A DNA stretch of 64,000 bases from Chrysaora quinquecirrha. Taxonomy: Eukaryota > Cnidaria > Scyphozoa > Semaeostomeae > Pelagiidae. Position 1 is the stretch's first letter, and the number at the start of each line of letters is the position of its first letter. This document shows positions 14,201 through 23,588 of the stretch, in pieces. A model generated the notes under the pieces. That model was not told where the DNA came from. It made no database searches and saw nothing but the letters and a program-made list of their open reading frames with translations. The position numbers were made by a program, and so were the translations under genes. The stretch covers positions 3,990,921 through 4,054,920 of the forward strand of contig JACTAT010000060.1 of the NCBI GenBank assembly GCA_014526335.1, given 5' to 3'.

Positions 14201-17200
14201 ATAATATAAGATCGCCTTCACACAAGAACGGAATTGAAACTCAGGCCAACCTGAAAATTCAAACCGATTTCAAAGTTGTTAATATGGCTGGCGTTCACGT
14301 GATTATTCTGTTCCGGTGATGTTGATGCCCATAAATGAAAGACCATTCGAATATGCCTCGAATATTTCAAATTCATTTGGTCTAGACCATATAAAAATTG
14401 TTTACATGGAAAAATTGAACGTTTTCAGGACGGCATAGAATTTTAAATCGTCTAACATAGTGATTTGAGATCGGGCCGACTTTAAAAAAGTGTGTCTATC
14501 CACACAGTTTAGATCGTGTTAACAACCAGGAAACAGCTACCGTATTAAAAATCTAATGAGAATATTTCAAATTGTTCTTGACAATAATCCTGCTGTATTT
14601 TCAATTTGTTCAAGTTGATGGGGGTTTGACACCCTGGAGTATGTGGACCAAATGCTCGGCCTACTGTGGCCAGGGAACGCAAACTCGAGCAAGGCAATGT
14701 ACTGCACCAAAGCCAAGATGTGGTGGCTCAGTATGTAATCAAGAAACTAATCGACAACAATCATGCAAAGGCCAATGTGAAGGTAACGCAGACTGTTGTT
14801 TTTACTAAAAATGGCATGTACTTATAGGAATTAAAATCCTTATTATCTCTTCATGGATTATAGTATAAAGATCATTGTACTGGAGTCAAAATTGCCGACA
14901 TTGTTGTCTACAAATTTTGACTGGCGTAGATATGTCCGGGACAAATAAGCAAATAAACAAAAAAAATTAGAAAAACCAATTTTATAGGGGAAAAGACAAA
15001 GACTATTGCGTTGCAAAATTTTGACAATGGTTGTAGTTCAGCAGTTTTTTGTTGCTTTCTTTCCGGAGAATCTTTCGACGGGTAATAGGCCTACTATTTG
15101 AAAATCATCTGCTACCTTATTCTTATCCACCAGTATCATCTTGGTTTGTATTTAGTTAAAATACTCTAAAAGCCTCTAAATGAGATTTCTTTTTGCCATT
15201 TTCTTTGTTTTTGGCACATTCGAAATTAAAATTTAAATCGATCCACTTTACGAATTTTAATCCATCCGTCCGTAGGGGATCAAGCGGTCGATGTTTGTTA
15301 CCTAAATTTGCTCAACGGTTGGAATTTATTTTATTTTCAGTTAGTCCGATAAAAAGCTTCGACGGCCTATACTGCGTGGTGCCAAAGTCTGGAGCATGCA
15401 ATGTCACTGACAATACAGCATTGATTTGGAAACAAGGAATAAATAATTGCGATCTTCAAGAAGCGCAGTTTATATTTGATAAAAGCAGTGGAAGCATAAC
15501 ACACAAATGCAGTGGCAAATCAGTTTGTCCCAAAGATGGATCTAACGGATACAGCAACCCAATAGTTATAAGTAGCAAATGCCCGGCTATGCAGCTGAAA
15601 AGAAATTTCATGAGAACACATGGTGAGTTTCAGCGTTTATGAGTCCTACTCCTTTGACCTGGGGGGGGGGGTAACTCCCATATGTATGGGTGCGGGATGT
15701 GCCATTTTTTGAGGTACCATTTTAGTGGTGGAACATAAATTTTCGGGTATCAAATCTGGTAAAATTACAAACTTGGGGTATCATTTTTGCTAAGATGATC
15801 AATTTTGATAAAGTTACAATAACTGCCAAATACATTGCAGCTGTATAACTCTAAAAACAGACTTTTGCGTAATTCTATGTACTATATTCATATTTCTTTG
15901 TGAAATTTGGGGTATACTTTTTAGAATTTTCATAAATTTTTGGGTCAACTTTTTATTACGAAAATGCACACCCCCATCACTGATCTATTGAAGTTTCCCC
16001 CCGGGTCCTTTGAGCAATATAGCTACGCTAACTAATTGTGAATTTATTTCGTATTTAGAAAAAACATCGAAAAGGGGAATATTTTGTGTTATTTTCTTCA
16101 CTGCCTGGTTTGCACTGTAATTTGTCTTTGCCAGTTAACCACTTGTCTGATTCTTGGCCCATTAAAAGAACAATAACAGTGATCCAAGCTCAAATATCTA
16201 GCGAATTCAGATATGCATATTGTTTTATTTTGACTCGTTAAAAAGGCAATGGAAATGCATTGTAGCATCTATAAATTAAAAAAGATTTAAACGTGACCTG
16301 TTTTCTCACAAGTTTTTCATTTCATACATTCAAATTTCAAATTTACTCATTGAGGAGCAAGTTTCTTTTCTTATTCTGTCAAAAACATATTTCTTAAGTA
16401 TTGCCATTTTTTCTTCTAGTTGGCTCAGTAAATTTTGGTGGAAAATGTATACATCCAAGCTCAGGAAAATTGAGTGATAACCAGCCATTAGTTCTTTGGC
16501 CCGGCTGTTTTTCTTCGAAAGTTTACCAGAATTTCTACAAATTAGGTCTGTAGGGAGTTATAATAATACTTATACATGAAATAAATATGTTGTCCTGTTC
16601 GAACTTCCCAAACTGTAGAAATTGCTCCCAGGACGGGTTGAGGTTCTCCCTCACAACATTTCTCCTTAATAACCAATGCCGAAACTATTCTTATATGTTA
16701 GAATGAATGTGTTGCTATACTCCGGTCACCAGTGAGGTTGGCTAAACCCTGGGACACTGCAATGCCGGGCATGAATGTTATCAACCTGACTAACCTGAAA
16801 ACATGAACAATGTAGATATAAATGTAATAATATGATATCAAAACATGTGTATTGGATAATGAATGATCTACGGATATTAATTCGCAAATCAAAATAAAAA
16901 ATTGGCTGGGACATGCCCATCCGAAGAATTACATTTCAATAGGAAATCACTGTGTTGTTGATCTGGTCTTTGAAGTCTAGAACAATGCGCAAAATACAGT
17001 GATATTCTATTGAAATGTATTTCTTCGGATGGCCATGTCTCAGCTGATGTTTAATATAGTTGGCTGATTTTGCATATTTACGCATTATTTTTGACGATGT
17101 TTCACAAAAGTAGGAGCAAACATCGAAATTCTAAAAATATATTTCGTTACGTCACGACTCTATGCTGCCTCGAATAACTTCAATGGGGCAATGACCGAAA

Positions 17201-18721
17201 TGGATCTCTTTCATCAAGGCCAAATCGTGCTGGAGAAAGATTAATACCAAGTTTACTCAAAAGTCACAATTAACGGTCTCATTTGTAACTTTCGATTCGT
17301 CCTGTCTTGCGTTTACATTAATCTGGTCCATCTCTGAACCGGACTGGACTTGTCTTGTTTACAGGAGAATAGTTTGACTCGTACAGAGGGCTTTCCGTGA
17401 CACAGAGCCTGGTGGCCCAGTATGTTTAGGTCTTATATCCGTACTAGTTGAGAATGTTTTAACAAATTCCTATTTAGACAGCTTTTATCAACTGTTCTTA
17501 CGAGACAATGAAGAGAATGGCCCCACGTGGAAGCACTTCCCAAGCTGTTACTGATAGCAGGTCCAAACACGACGGCCCTATGCTTGTCATTTTGGGACAA
17601 CTTCCGTCTGCAACGGGTGTGAACGGAGTTTACAAATGTGCTAATTTTTTTTTGCCTTGTTTTCTAGCTCGTGGACCTGTTCATACAAAGTTCTGGGACT
17701 CAGTTACAGTAAAAGACTGGAAAATGACCAGCTTGACATCGGATGTGAGATTCCCAAACAATCCAAAATCACAAGGATATATTGACAATTTCGATTCCCC
17801 ATACGCCTTGGGAGATAATTATGGTATTCAACTGATCACTTACTTCGTGGCTCCAGAGTCTGGCTTTTATATATTCGAAGCTGCATGCGATGACATTTGC
17901 CAAATTTTTCTGAGCAATTCATCTTTGGCAAAAGATAAAGAGAAGATAATTGACGTGCGGGGTTGGACATCACTTTATCAATACGACAAGTAAGTTTATA
18001 TACTGAAAAATTTATTACTAAAGTATATTTTTATCTGTAATTTACCTGCCGCCGAAATCTCAAATGGCAGACGCGTTTAGCCCTGTATGAACTCATACTT
18101 AAATTGTATGGTCAAATTTTATGAATTTGCAGAACTTTTTGAAATGCAACAATGCTTATGCGAAATTTCTGCAATTTTTATTAATAATTCCAAAAGATGT
18201 TTGAGGAAAATTAATACATGTATGCAGCAATTTTCATGTTACCTCAAAAAATGGAACTCCACCAACAGACAGAGGTCCCCTTGATCTAATTTATAAACCA
18301 GTTTAGAAAGGTCCCTGGTTTGCTGCTCCCTTATTCAAAAATTAAGGAAACTGTAACTTCTTATCCTAATCTATGCTGATTGGTAAATAGAGAATCAACG
18401 AGTATTTGACATGACTTGACTAGGGCTTGAATCAAAGACCTTGAACACGTGGATAGCTACTTCCTGCTACACTGCAGTCATAGTTCAGTAACTTTAACTT
18501 CTCATCCCTAAGCGCTATCGGTTCAAATTGATTCTCCTAATCGCAGGCGCAGTGACCAGAAATCCAAACCAATCACACTGGAGAATGGTAAAAAATACTA
18601 CCTTGAAGGGCTGGTTGTTGAATCAGGTGGCGGTGACCATTTATCTCTGGCAGTAACATTCCCAAGTGGTCAGCAGTCAAAGCCACTCGATGGCTACTAT
18701 TTGCGTGATAATGCAGACTAA
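1302..18721 (+). CDS. Partial gene: secreted mosaic protein (ADAM-like tail, TSP1, fibrinogen-related x3, TSP1, PA14)
   Basis: Multi-exon gene read by joining GT-AG exons. Proposed exons: 1302-1398, 1633-1722, 2194-2260, 3108-3290, 4224-4544, 5300-5497, (one missing), 8646-8955, 9863-10081, 10568-10669, 10891-11003, 11705-11888, 12857-13023, 13492-13777, 14615-14782, 15341-15622, 16420-16545, 17668-17989 and 18547-18721. Phases agree at every junction except after 5497 and after 13777, where an exon is missing or a splice site is unusual. The 5' end is outside the window, so signal peptide and any protease domain cannot be judged. Every recognised module is extracellular, so the product is inferred to be secreted or matrix-associated, with ligand-binding modules (fibrinogen-related, PA14) and adhesion modules (TSP1). 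It could also be two adjacent genes, the second starting at the TSP1 exon at 14615. Domain assignments are by eye. Confidence 0.72.
3108..3290 (+). CDS. Exon for first thrombospondin type-1 repeat
   Basis: The exon lies between a CTATAG acceptor and a GTAAGA donor (phase 1 in, phase 1 out, 61 codons). It reads GAWGKWNAWKECTAACNGGK and then RQRSRFCDTPFPAHGG, with a closing Cys pattern CNTQACP. W-x-x-W-x-x-C, C-x-x-G and six Cys define a TSP1 module, usually involved in matrix or glycosaminoglycan binding; the Trp residues are typical C-mannosylation sites in this family. It follows the EGF-like exon and precedes a fibrinogen-related unit. Confidence 0.85.
4224..5497 (+). CDS. Fibrinogen-related unit 1 (two exons; C-terminal exon not found)
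   Basis: Exon 4224-4544 encodes SCKDMMLKLKSAGKKPIDGV, then an AYCDMTADGGGWTLV motif, the hallmark start of fibrinogen-related and intelectin-like lectin domains. Exon 5300-5497 continues with RWGGIWQAPSYYRID and ends near NDKWGSIT. The unit should finish with a segment leading to the YWIRE residues that open the exon at 8646, but phases do not fit (phase 1 out of 5497, phase 2 into 8646) and I found no exon between. Either a short exon was missed in the 3.1-kb intron, which is full of inserted repeats, or this unit is damaged. Confidence 0.75.
5974..6548. mobile_element. PIF/Harbinger-like MITE with TAA target duplication
   Basis: The left end reads GGGACCGTGTCCATTG and the right end is its reverse complement. 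Both are flanked by TAA (5971-5973 and 6549-6551), which fits the 3-bp TWA target duplication of PIF/Harbinger transposons. The 575-bp body has no coding capacity and is packed with variants of GTCTAAT and TTAGACG in both orientations, so it could fold extensively. It sits inside an intron of the mosaic gene. Confidence 0.72.
7063..7149 (+). pseudogene. Possible G-protein alpha P-loop exon remnant
   Basis: One frame reads KERETAIILLLGSGESCKSK and then a GT donor (ATATG|GTAAGA). Heterotrimeric G-alpha subunits have LLLLGxGESGKS at the P-loop; here GSGESCKS differs at one key glycine. The neighbouring sequence is not in a clean frame and no other G-alpha exon was found. It could be a decayed exon or retrocopy fragment, or chance similarity in a short stretch. 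Confidence 0.3.
7503..7769 (-). pseudogene. Retrotransposon gag-like fragment
   Basis: The minus strand encodes a short open segment with KIKNYHGSGDVKFFLERV followed by SLYSALKGYEGQKAAQYLAS and KLEG. The pattern (G-x-G-D-V-x-x-F-L, then a hydrophobic K-A-A-x-x-L segment) matches the N-terminal part of gag polyproteins of LTR retrotransposons. It is only a fragment: no nucleocapsid, protease or reverse transcriptase follows. It lies inside an intron of the mosaic gene, in antisense. Confidence 0.4.
8646..11003 (+). CDS. Fibrinogen-related unit 2 (four exons)
   Basis: Exons 8646-8955, 9863-10081, 10568-10669 and 10891-11003 join in phase. The first opens with YWIRE, the last residues of unit 1, then SCMEIKLRGFARGQNFKFGV and ALCDMHSFGGGWTLM. 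The second has HWGGIFEGAIKDG, the third IKPGQKFRL and RYWWTLD, and the fourth ends FVRLWIREAAR. Order and spacing follow the fibrinogen-related fold, diverged from vertebrate fibrinogen. The repeated WIRE ending shared with unit 1 shows that the units are tandem duplicates. Confidence 0.78.
9254..9725. mobile_element. Tc1/mariner-type MITE with TA target duplication
   Basis: The left end is CAGGGTGTTCCAAAAATGGA and the right end is a diverged inverted copy (GGAACAACCTG). Both are flanked by TA (9252-9253 and 9726-9727). It is 472 bp with no coding capacity and sits in an intron of fibrinogen-related unit 2. Ends and target site fit the IS630-Tc1-mariner group; the family call is tentative. 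Confidence 0.55.
11705..13777 (+). CDS. Fibrinogen-related unit 3 (three exons)
   Basis: Exons 11705-11888, 12857-13023 and 13492-13777 join in phase. They encode SYQSCNQLKTIGKRRGGVF, TVYCDMESDPGAWTLLV, then HWGGIWEAPIKYT. The last exon carries SDYAWWGTIISD, APWIYSQMKNPGLIWYWV and NEDDC. The DP-x-x-W-T core replaces the usual GGGWT. The final WWGTI and Cys residues match the C-terminal part of fibrinogen-related domains. The exon ends in phase 0 at a GTATAG donor, which does not match the phase of the next recognised exon at 14615. Confidence 0.78.
13778..14614. other. Intron without recognised features
   Basis: An AT-rich stretch of about 840 bp with short A/T repeats. Around 14480-14530 a sequence reminiscent of transposon ends occurs, but I found no matching partner. 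A small exon that would repair the phase between 13777 and 14615 could be hidden here. Confidence 0.35.
14615..14782 (+). CDS. Exon for second thrombospondin type-1 repeat
   Basis: Reads VDGGLTPWSMWTKCSAYCGQ then GTQTRARQC, closing with QQSCKGQC. The W-x-x-W-x-x-C, C-x-x-G-T-x-x-R-x-R-x-C and Cys spacing is a canonical TSP1 module, better conserved than the first. The exon ends in phase 1 at a GTAACG donor, which matches the next exon at 15341. The acceptor is inferred and implies phase 1, which conflicts with the previous exon. The upstream join, and whether this begins a separate gene, therefore remain open. Confidence 0.82.
15341..16545 (+). CDS. Two exons of a Cys-rich extracellular segment before PA14
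   Basis: Exons 15341-15622 and 16420-16545 join in phase 1 on both sides. The first encodes FDGLYCVVPKSGACNVTDNT then ALIWKQGINNCD and SGKSVCPKDG. The second encodes VNFGGKCIHPSSGKLSDNQP and VLWPGCFSSK. Repeated short motifs (C-I/V-x-P-x-x-G, L-x-W-x-x-G-C) suggest two or three copies of a roughly 40-residue Cys-paired module. It resembles the type of sequence next to lectin and PA14 domains, but I cannot name the family. Confidence 0.65.
15655..16010. repeat. Dispersed ~350-bp repeat, copy 1
   Basis: Begins with a G-run and GTAACTCCCATATG. It contains GGGGTATCATTTTTGCTAAG and GATCAATTTTGATAAAG, and ends near CACCCCCATCACTGA. An inverted, diverged copy lies at 61335-61668. It has no coding content and is probably a non-autonomous transposon family. 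It lies in an intron of the mosaic gene. Confidence 0.65.
16905..17044. repeat. 140-bp hairpin (MITE-like inverted repeat)
   Basis: The left arm contains GACATGCCCATCCGAAGAAT and the right arm is its near-perfect reverse complement ending GGATGGCCATGTC. The arms are about 45 bp with a short loop. It is in the intron upstream of the PA14 exons. Confidence 0.6.
17668..18721 (+). CDS. PA14 domain exons and C-terminus
   Basis: Exon 17668-17989 encodes ARGPVHTKFWDS, then FPNNPKSQGYIDNFDSP, GIQLITYFVAPESGFYIFEA and ACDDICQIFLS. Exon 18547-18721 encodes SKPITLENGKKYYLEGLVVE, GGGDHLSLAVTFPSG and YYLRDNAD, then TAA. Membrane-free beta-sandwich patterns such as P-x-x-G-x-Y-x-F, a Cys/Asp-bearing strand and ITLENGKKYYLEGL are characteristic of PA14 domains in fibrocystin-like and other carbohydrate-binding proteins. 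The TAA is followed after three bases by a strong GTGAGT donor. A broken second copy of the last exon is at 30566-30742. Confidence 0.8.
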
Positions 18722-18724
18722 ACG

Positions 18725-20143
18725 GTGAGTGGAGATCTTCCATCAGCTACGTTATTATAGAAGAAATGCGCTAATACATAAACAAATGAAACAAGAGATC
18801 TATTAGTGTAATTCTTCTATATTTGTATTTCATATAGCTGTTGAATGCGTTTACTCTATATGCACCAATTGGGGGGTTGGAACTCCAGCTAGGATCTAAT
18901 TGATATTTGGCGCCAATTCCATTCCAAATGCCGGTTCCAATGTCGATGCAACAGTTCAATACCGGTAAATACAAATGGCCGTTGAGAAGACTTATTGATT
19001 GCAATTGGATATGGGTATGCTGATTATCGCTAATGTTGGTTATCCCAGTATGCAATTAACTGCTTTCACAAAATTGAGAATTGTGGGGCAGAAGCTTGGA
19101 ACTTGATTCTCAAACAAGATGCTAATTGCCAAGTTGAGCATTTATGTAAATAGGGCCTTACATCTTGCTTACATAAAGTTTTGAGCTTCCTATCCGATTT
19201 CTTTAGATGTAATTTGGTGATTCTCAATATTCTGTTATCTCGCATCGCATTTTTGACAAACGTTTGAAAGATACTTAGGTGCAAGATTATGTAGTGATTT
19301 GTACATGGTATTTGTGGTATTAATTCTAATAATATCATTTGCAGTAGATTAAGTAACTTAAACTATTAGAGACTTGGCACGTTTACATTTGCCTGCTGTA
19401 AATGTAATTCGTTGTGCGAAATACTACACCAGCTCGCTGCAAACGTAATAGTTGGTGGATTCAAACACACTCACAATATCATCATGCAGAGATTGATATC
19501 TATGCTTTTCACATGTCAATAATCCGCACCTGTTCCCCGTTGTAGTTAGTGGCTGAGCTCGTAGAGGGTCGGACTAGAATTTTGTGGTCATGGTCCGATC
19601 CCGCCTGGCTTGAAATTTCATGTCAGTTTCATTCAGGCTCAATATTGTAATGTGCTAGTATTAAGGTTTCTCTCCATATTGCCCCCAACTAAGGTTTGTC
19701 TCCATATTTCCCGCAGAGATGTCTTTCAATTAAATCTAGTTTGTCGACAATATTCAGTTTCTCGACAACACGGGTATAGAAGCACTTTTCTGAAGAAGAG
19801 ATGTAACACAATTACTTATTGTTTAATGTTTTGTTTTTTATAGCTTATTATGAAGAAAGATGCTTTAATGGAAAAAAGGTTACCCAGAGTTTTAACACAT
19901 ATTATGATATATTACTGCACAAATTATATTTGCTTCTTATAATATGATTTTATTCTAGCTGGACTAATAAAAATCTTATTTTTGATTCCCGATGTTGTTT
20001 ACCCTTGCACAGCTGATTTTTTTTTCAAAGATATTAATTCATTAATTCATCCAATACACGGTTGCAAAATAGCTTATACGCATTTGTGCTGATTCAAAGG
20101 AACGGCTAGTTTCTCTTTTCTGCTTTTCGTTCTCATCCTACAG
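18725..20143. other. Intron or intergenic stretch with a tRNA-like segment
   Basis: No confident coding sequence. A minus-strand open segment at 18771-19055 has some non-random residue order (LLNGHLYLPVLNCC, IGTGIWNGIGAKYQLD) but I cannot assign it; it may be a transposon remnant. A tRNA-like segment at 19543-19612 is listed separately. Confidence 0.35.
19543..19612 (+). repeat. tRNA-derived SINE head or tRNA-like pseudogene
   Basis: Contains TAGTGGCTGAGCTCGTAGAG, similar to a tRNA D-arm / A box. About 25 bases on is GGTCATGGTCCGATCCCG, similar to a T-arm / B box (usual GGTTCGAATCCC). Spacing fits a tRNA gene, but the acceptor stem does not close cleanly, so this is more likely the promoter head of a tRNA-derived SINE than a working tRNA. 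Confidence 0.42.
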
Positions 20144-20509
20144 TATCATACTGGTTGTGTAAACTTCTTTCCGGAAAGTATCCGGACTGTTGAACAAAAT
20201 GACAGACAACAATGGTTCAATGGGACTAGCAACATAAATTTTCACGACAACATCCAGAAGTCCCAAATCCTTCTTACAAATGAAATTGGGCTTAAAATTA
20301 ATTGCAATTCAACCGGCTTTCAACCTTTACGAAAAGCAAAAACTTATTTGAAAGCTTTTATGCAGTATCTGCTCAAAAAAGCAAATACATTTTGGAGTTG
20401 TTTAAAAAAAAGCGATAAATCCAACAAGTTTTTTAACAAGGGCACAACGATTGAACGTTTTTGGAAGCAGAATATGTTATATTATGTAGTTATGTTAATA
20501 TTTTTCTGA
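20144..20509 (+). CDS. Unassigned exon-like open frame after a CTACAG acceptor
   Basis: After a pyrimidine-rich acceptor there are about 121 codons without a stop (TGA at the end) in AT-rich DNA. It opens YHTGCVNFFPESIRTVEQND and continues with QQWFNGTSNINF and QKSQILLTNEIGLKINC. The frame is in phase with the GTGAGT donor at 18724, but the reading frame there has just passed the TAA of the PA14 exon. It may be a 3' untranslated exon, part of an alternative isoform, or an exon of another gene. No family recognised. Confidence 0.35.
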   Translation, partial: YHTGCVNFFPESIRTVEQNDRQQWFNGTSNINFHDNIQKSQILLTNEIGLKINCNSTGFQPLRKAKTYLKAFMQYLLKKANTFWSCLKKSDKSNKFFNKGTTIERFWKQNMLYYVVMLIFF

Positions 20510-20615
20510 AGAAATATCAGTTAGCTCAACATGATTAATTAAGTGGATGCTACCCTTAAAACCGCAGTTTCTACAATCTTGGACAAAATATTTGGAACAA
20601 GGCATTTTCTCCAAG

Positions 20616-21519
20616 GAATATGGCCTATTCCATTGATTTTCTACTTTATATAACTCCAATTCTCCCCCCTTTCACCCCCAAAACAATGTTGGTAGTAGAT
20701 CAAGACAACTTTTGTACGAAACAACATTGTAACGGGGGAGAAAAGGGAATCAATAGATAATAGCAAAACTATTTAGGCCGTTCCAATATATTTTGTCCAA
20801 GATTGTCTGTACAACATATTTTTGAAAGTACGTTTAAATTTTCAAAAAGATGTTACAAAACTATTGATTTTTCATTTAAACCCTTCTTCAATGATCAAGG
20901 GGCATATAAGCTCAGTGAAAATTGAAAACTGACATGCCCTAAAGCCACACTCTTAATATTATGAAGCTGTTATTTTCGACAAAAGACCCTTTATATATTA
21001 TGGTTACCCGTGGTTACCCGTGGTTACCCTTGCTAAATCCATACAAAATGCATATAGAATCATGGTTACCCGTATGGTTACCCGATGGTTACCCGTACGT
21101 TCTCAACTCTATGCTATGTTTACATTAGGAAAGACCTTTTGTCGAAAATAACAGCTTCATAATATTAAGGGTGTGGCTTTAGGGCGTGTCAGTTTTCAAT
21201 TTTCACTAAGCTTATATGCCCCTTGATCATTGGAGAAGGGTTTAAATGAAAAATCAATAGTTTTGTAACATCTTTTTGAAAATTTAAACGTACTTTAAAA
21301 AATATGTTGTACAGACAATCTTGGACAAAATATATTGGAACGGCCTAAATAGTTTTGCTATTATCTATTGATTCCCCTCAATGGAATAGGCCATATTCCC
21401 CAGTTACAATGTTGTTTCGTACAAAAGATGTCTTGCTCTACTACCAACATTGTTTTGGGGCTCAAAGAGGGAAGAATTGGAGTTATGGAAGAAGAAAATC
21501 AATGGAATAGGCCATATTC
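20616..21519. mobile_element. 904-bp foldback element
   Basis: Ends are inverted copies of GAATATGGCCTATTCCATTG, and almost the whole body is a palindrome: arms of about 390 bp face each other. The loop at about 21000-21110 holds six or seven copies of a GTGGTTACCC-like motif. There is no coding capacity. I found no clear target duplication, so the exact ends are uncertain. Confidence 0.7.
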
Positions 21520-21574
21520 AAAGAAGACCTCGAATTGCGAGTACACTCGCCGTAATAATTTTAAGCTGGCAGCA

Positions 21575-21890
21575 TCATGAATGGAATGAATGAATGAATG
21601 AATGAATGAATGAATGAATGAATGAATGAATGAATGAATGAATGAATGAATGAATGAATGACTCGAAGACACAATAACTGAATGAGCAATGAATAAACTA
21701 AAGAATGAATGAATAAATAAATGAATAAATGAACGGCAGAATGAATGAAATAATGATCAATTTTAATAAATGGATGAATGAACGAGCGAACGAACAAATG
21801 AATCAATCAATCAATCAATAAATGGATGAATGAATGAACCAATTTATCAACCAATCAATGCATCAATGAATAAATAAATTAACAGATGAA
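21575..21890. repeat. (AATG)n / (TGAA)n microsatellite
   Basis: A long perfect tract of the tetranucleotide from about 21577 to 21660 is followed by an imperfect tract with ATAA and AATC variants. The open frame it creates on the minus strand (runs of HSFI) is an artefact. Confidence 0.95.
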
Positions 21891-22448
21891 TAAAAAGGGT
21901 CTGCCACAAAGTCACAAATACCTAGCTGCAAATACCATGTATGAATTCATTTGTTTCAAATACTAGTCTGGTGCTGGCAAGTTGGTATAAACAAAAACGT
22001 AATCAAAACAGCTTTCTTTCACTTTAATATCTATAGAAAATAAACTTTTCCAATGAGAGAATTTTAATTGGCACATTCCTCCATTTAGAGCTAAAAAAGA
22101 TTAATTCGTAAAAGAAAATAACTCTGACTAACGTTTGCTTGGTATTGGTGTGGTATGAATTTACTCAAATGCTTGCTGTAAAAAGGTAAGACCTGGGCCA
22201 TTCAGTGGACACCTGTGCTTAGAACAGAAACCCATACCTTGCGAAGACAGCAAGGGGCAAGCGTGGTTGCCTAACTGAATAACCAACTAACTAAAATGTT
22301 AAGGAAGTGTCGTTGTAATCTACCTACTAAATTTTGCCACTGCCCCCTAGTTTTAACAAAACATATAACATATAAAGTGAAAAAAGATAAAAGAAACTTC
22401 AACGAAATGCAACAAATTCAACGGTTTTGTGTTCAGCTGCACTAAAGC
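21891..22448. other. No recognised feature
   Basis: AT-rich intergenic sequence between a microsatellite and an inverted-repeat element. I see no exon, tRNA-like segment or repeat I can name. Confidence 0.4.
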
Positions 22449-23189
22449 CTGGTTTCCGTACAATCGTTGGCGATTGCTGAGGATCGTTAGCGATCGTTGA
22501 CGATCGCTGGCAGTCGGAATCACCTACAATCGCTGAGAATCTCTCAAGATCGCTGCGGATCGCTGAGTTTGACTTCTGTGCGACTTTGGTGCTCTTTTTT
22601 TATTCAAAATAGCGTCTTCAGAGGAGGAAAGGTTTATGTTTAAAGCAAGTAACTTGGTGTTACTGTTATTGAAGAGGGAAAAAGAATTCTGGTTCAGGTT
22701 CTTGTGGTTGGATGGTGAACTTGCTTCCTAAAGCTTTTCAGCGATTCGCACTTTTGTACTTGTCATTAAAATCTATTCTAAATTTGTTGTACAAGCAATT
22801 GTATTGCTGTACTTCGTCCATAAACTTAGCTTTATCCAGCTTCTTGTTGTTTTCCGCCATTTTTTGTAGAACTGAGAATTCAGAGTAGTTGATAATGAGT
22901 TTGAGACACCTTGCTGCCATAGTGGTCATGTGTATCATGGGATATTTTGATCGTTATGGATCGTGTACAATCACTGAAAATGTTTCCATTAAAATTTCAG
23001 GATCGCAACCGATCTTTGCTGATCGCTGGCGATCGCTGGAATAGGACTCATTTCTATCCAAACGATCGCCTGCGATTGGATCGTTTACGATCGCTGTGAA
23101 TGTAAAAATTTGTTGCCATATGATCGTTTTCGATCGCAACTAAAACCAAGCGATACTCGGCAATCGTCAACGATCATATGGAAACCCAG
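22449..23189. mobile_element. Non-autonomous inverted-repeat element rich in CGATCG motifs
   Basis: The left end has CTGGTTTCCGTACAATCG and the right end is an inverted relative (CGATCATATGGAAACCCAG). The first and last ~100 bp are made of repeated GATCGCTGGCGATCG-like blocks, themselves palindromic. No coding capacity. I could not find a convincing target duplication, so the superfamily is not assigned. Confidence 0.6.
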
Positions 23190-23588
23190 ATTGCCGTTCA
23201 AAAATCATTGATAAAAACCAAAGACAGAAACAGCCGCTTTTGCGGAAGCCTTTGCTAGGGATTTTTGTGTAACTATGGTGTGTGACAGATTCTTGATGAC
23301 CTGCAGATTCTCATCAGACAGTAGGAAAGTGTGCTGATGTTCTTGTGATAGGCCTGTGAACCTTTCCGCATCTTCCGCACAAATTCATAGGGTAACTCTC
23401 AAATGTTCTTATTTGAAACAAATTCTTAAAAAGTTAAGCTCATTTTTAACTGTATTTTAAAAGGTGTTTTCAAGTAAATAAGAAACTGAAAATCTTGCAG
23501 CAAATTTCACTTCACGATTAGAACGGTTGCTTATAATGATTAAGCGGATTCCCTGGTGGGATAGAGGATATAGACTTTCGAGAATATA

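Noticed and set aside
21561..21806. Minus-strand open frame rich in HSFI repeats
   Set aside because: Product of the AATG microsatellite.
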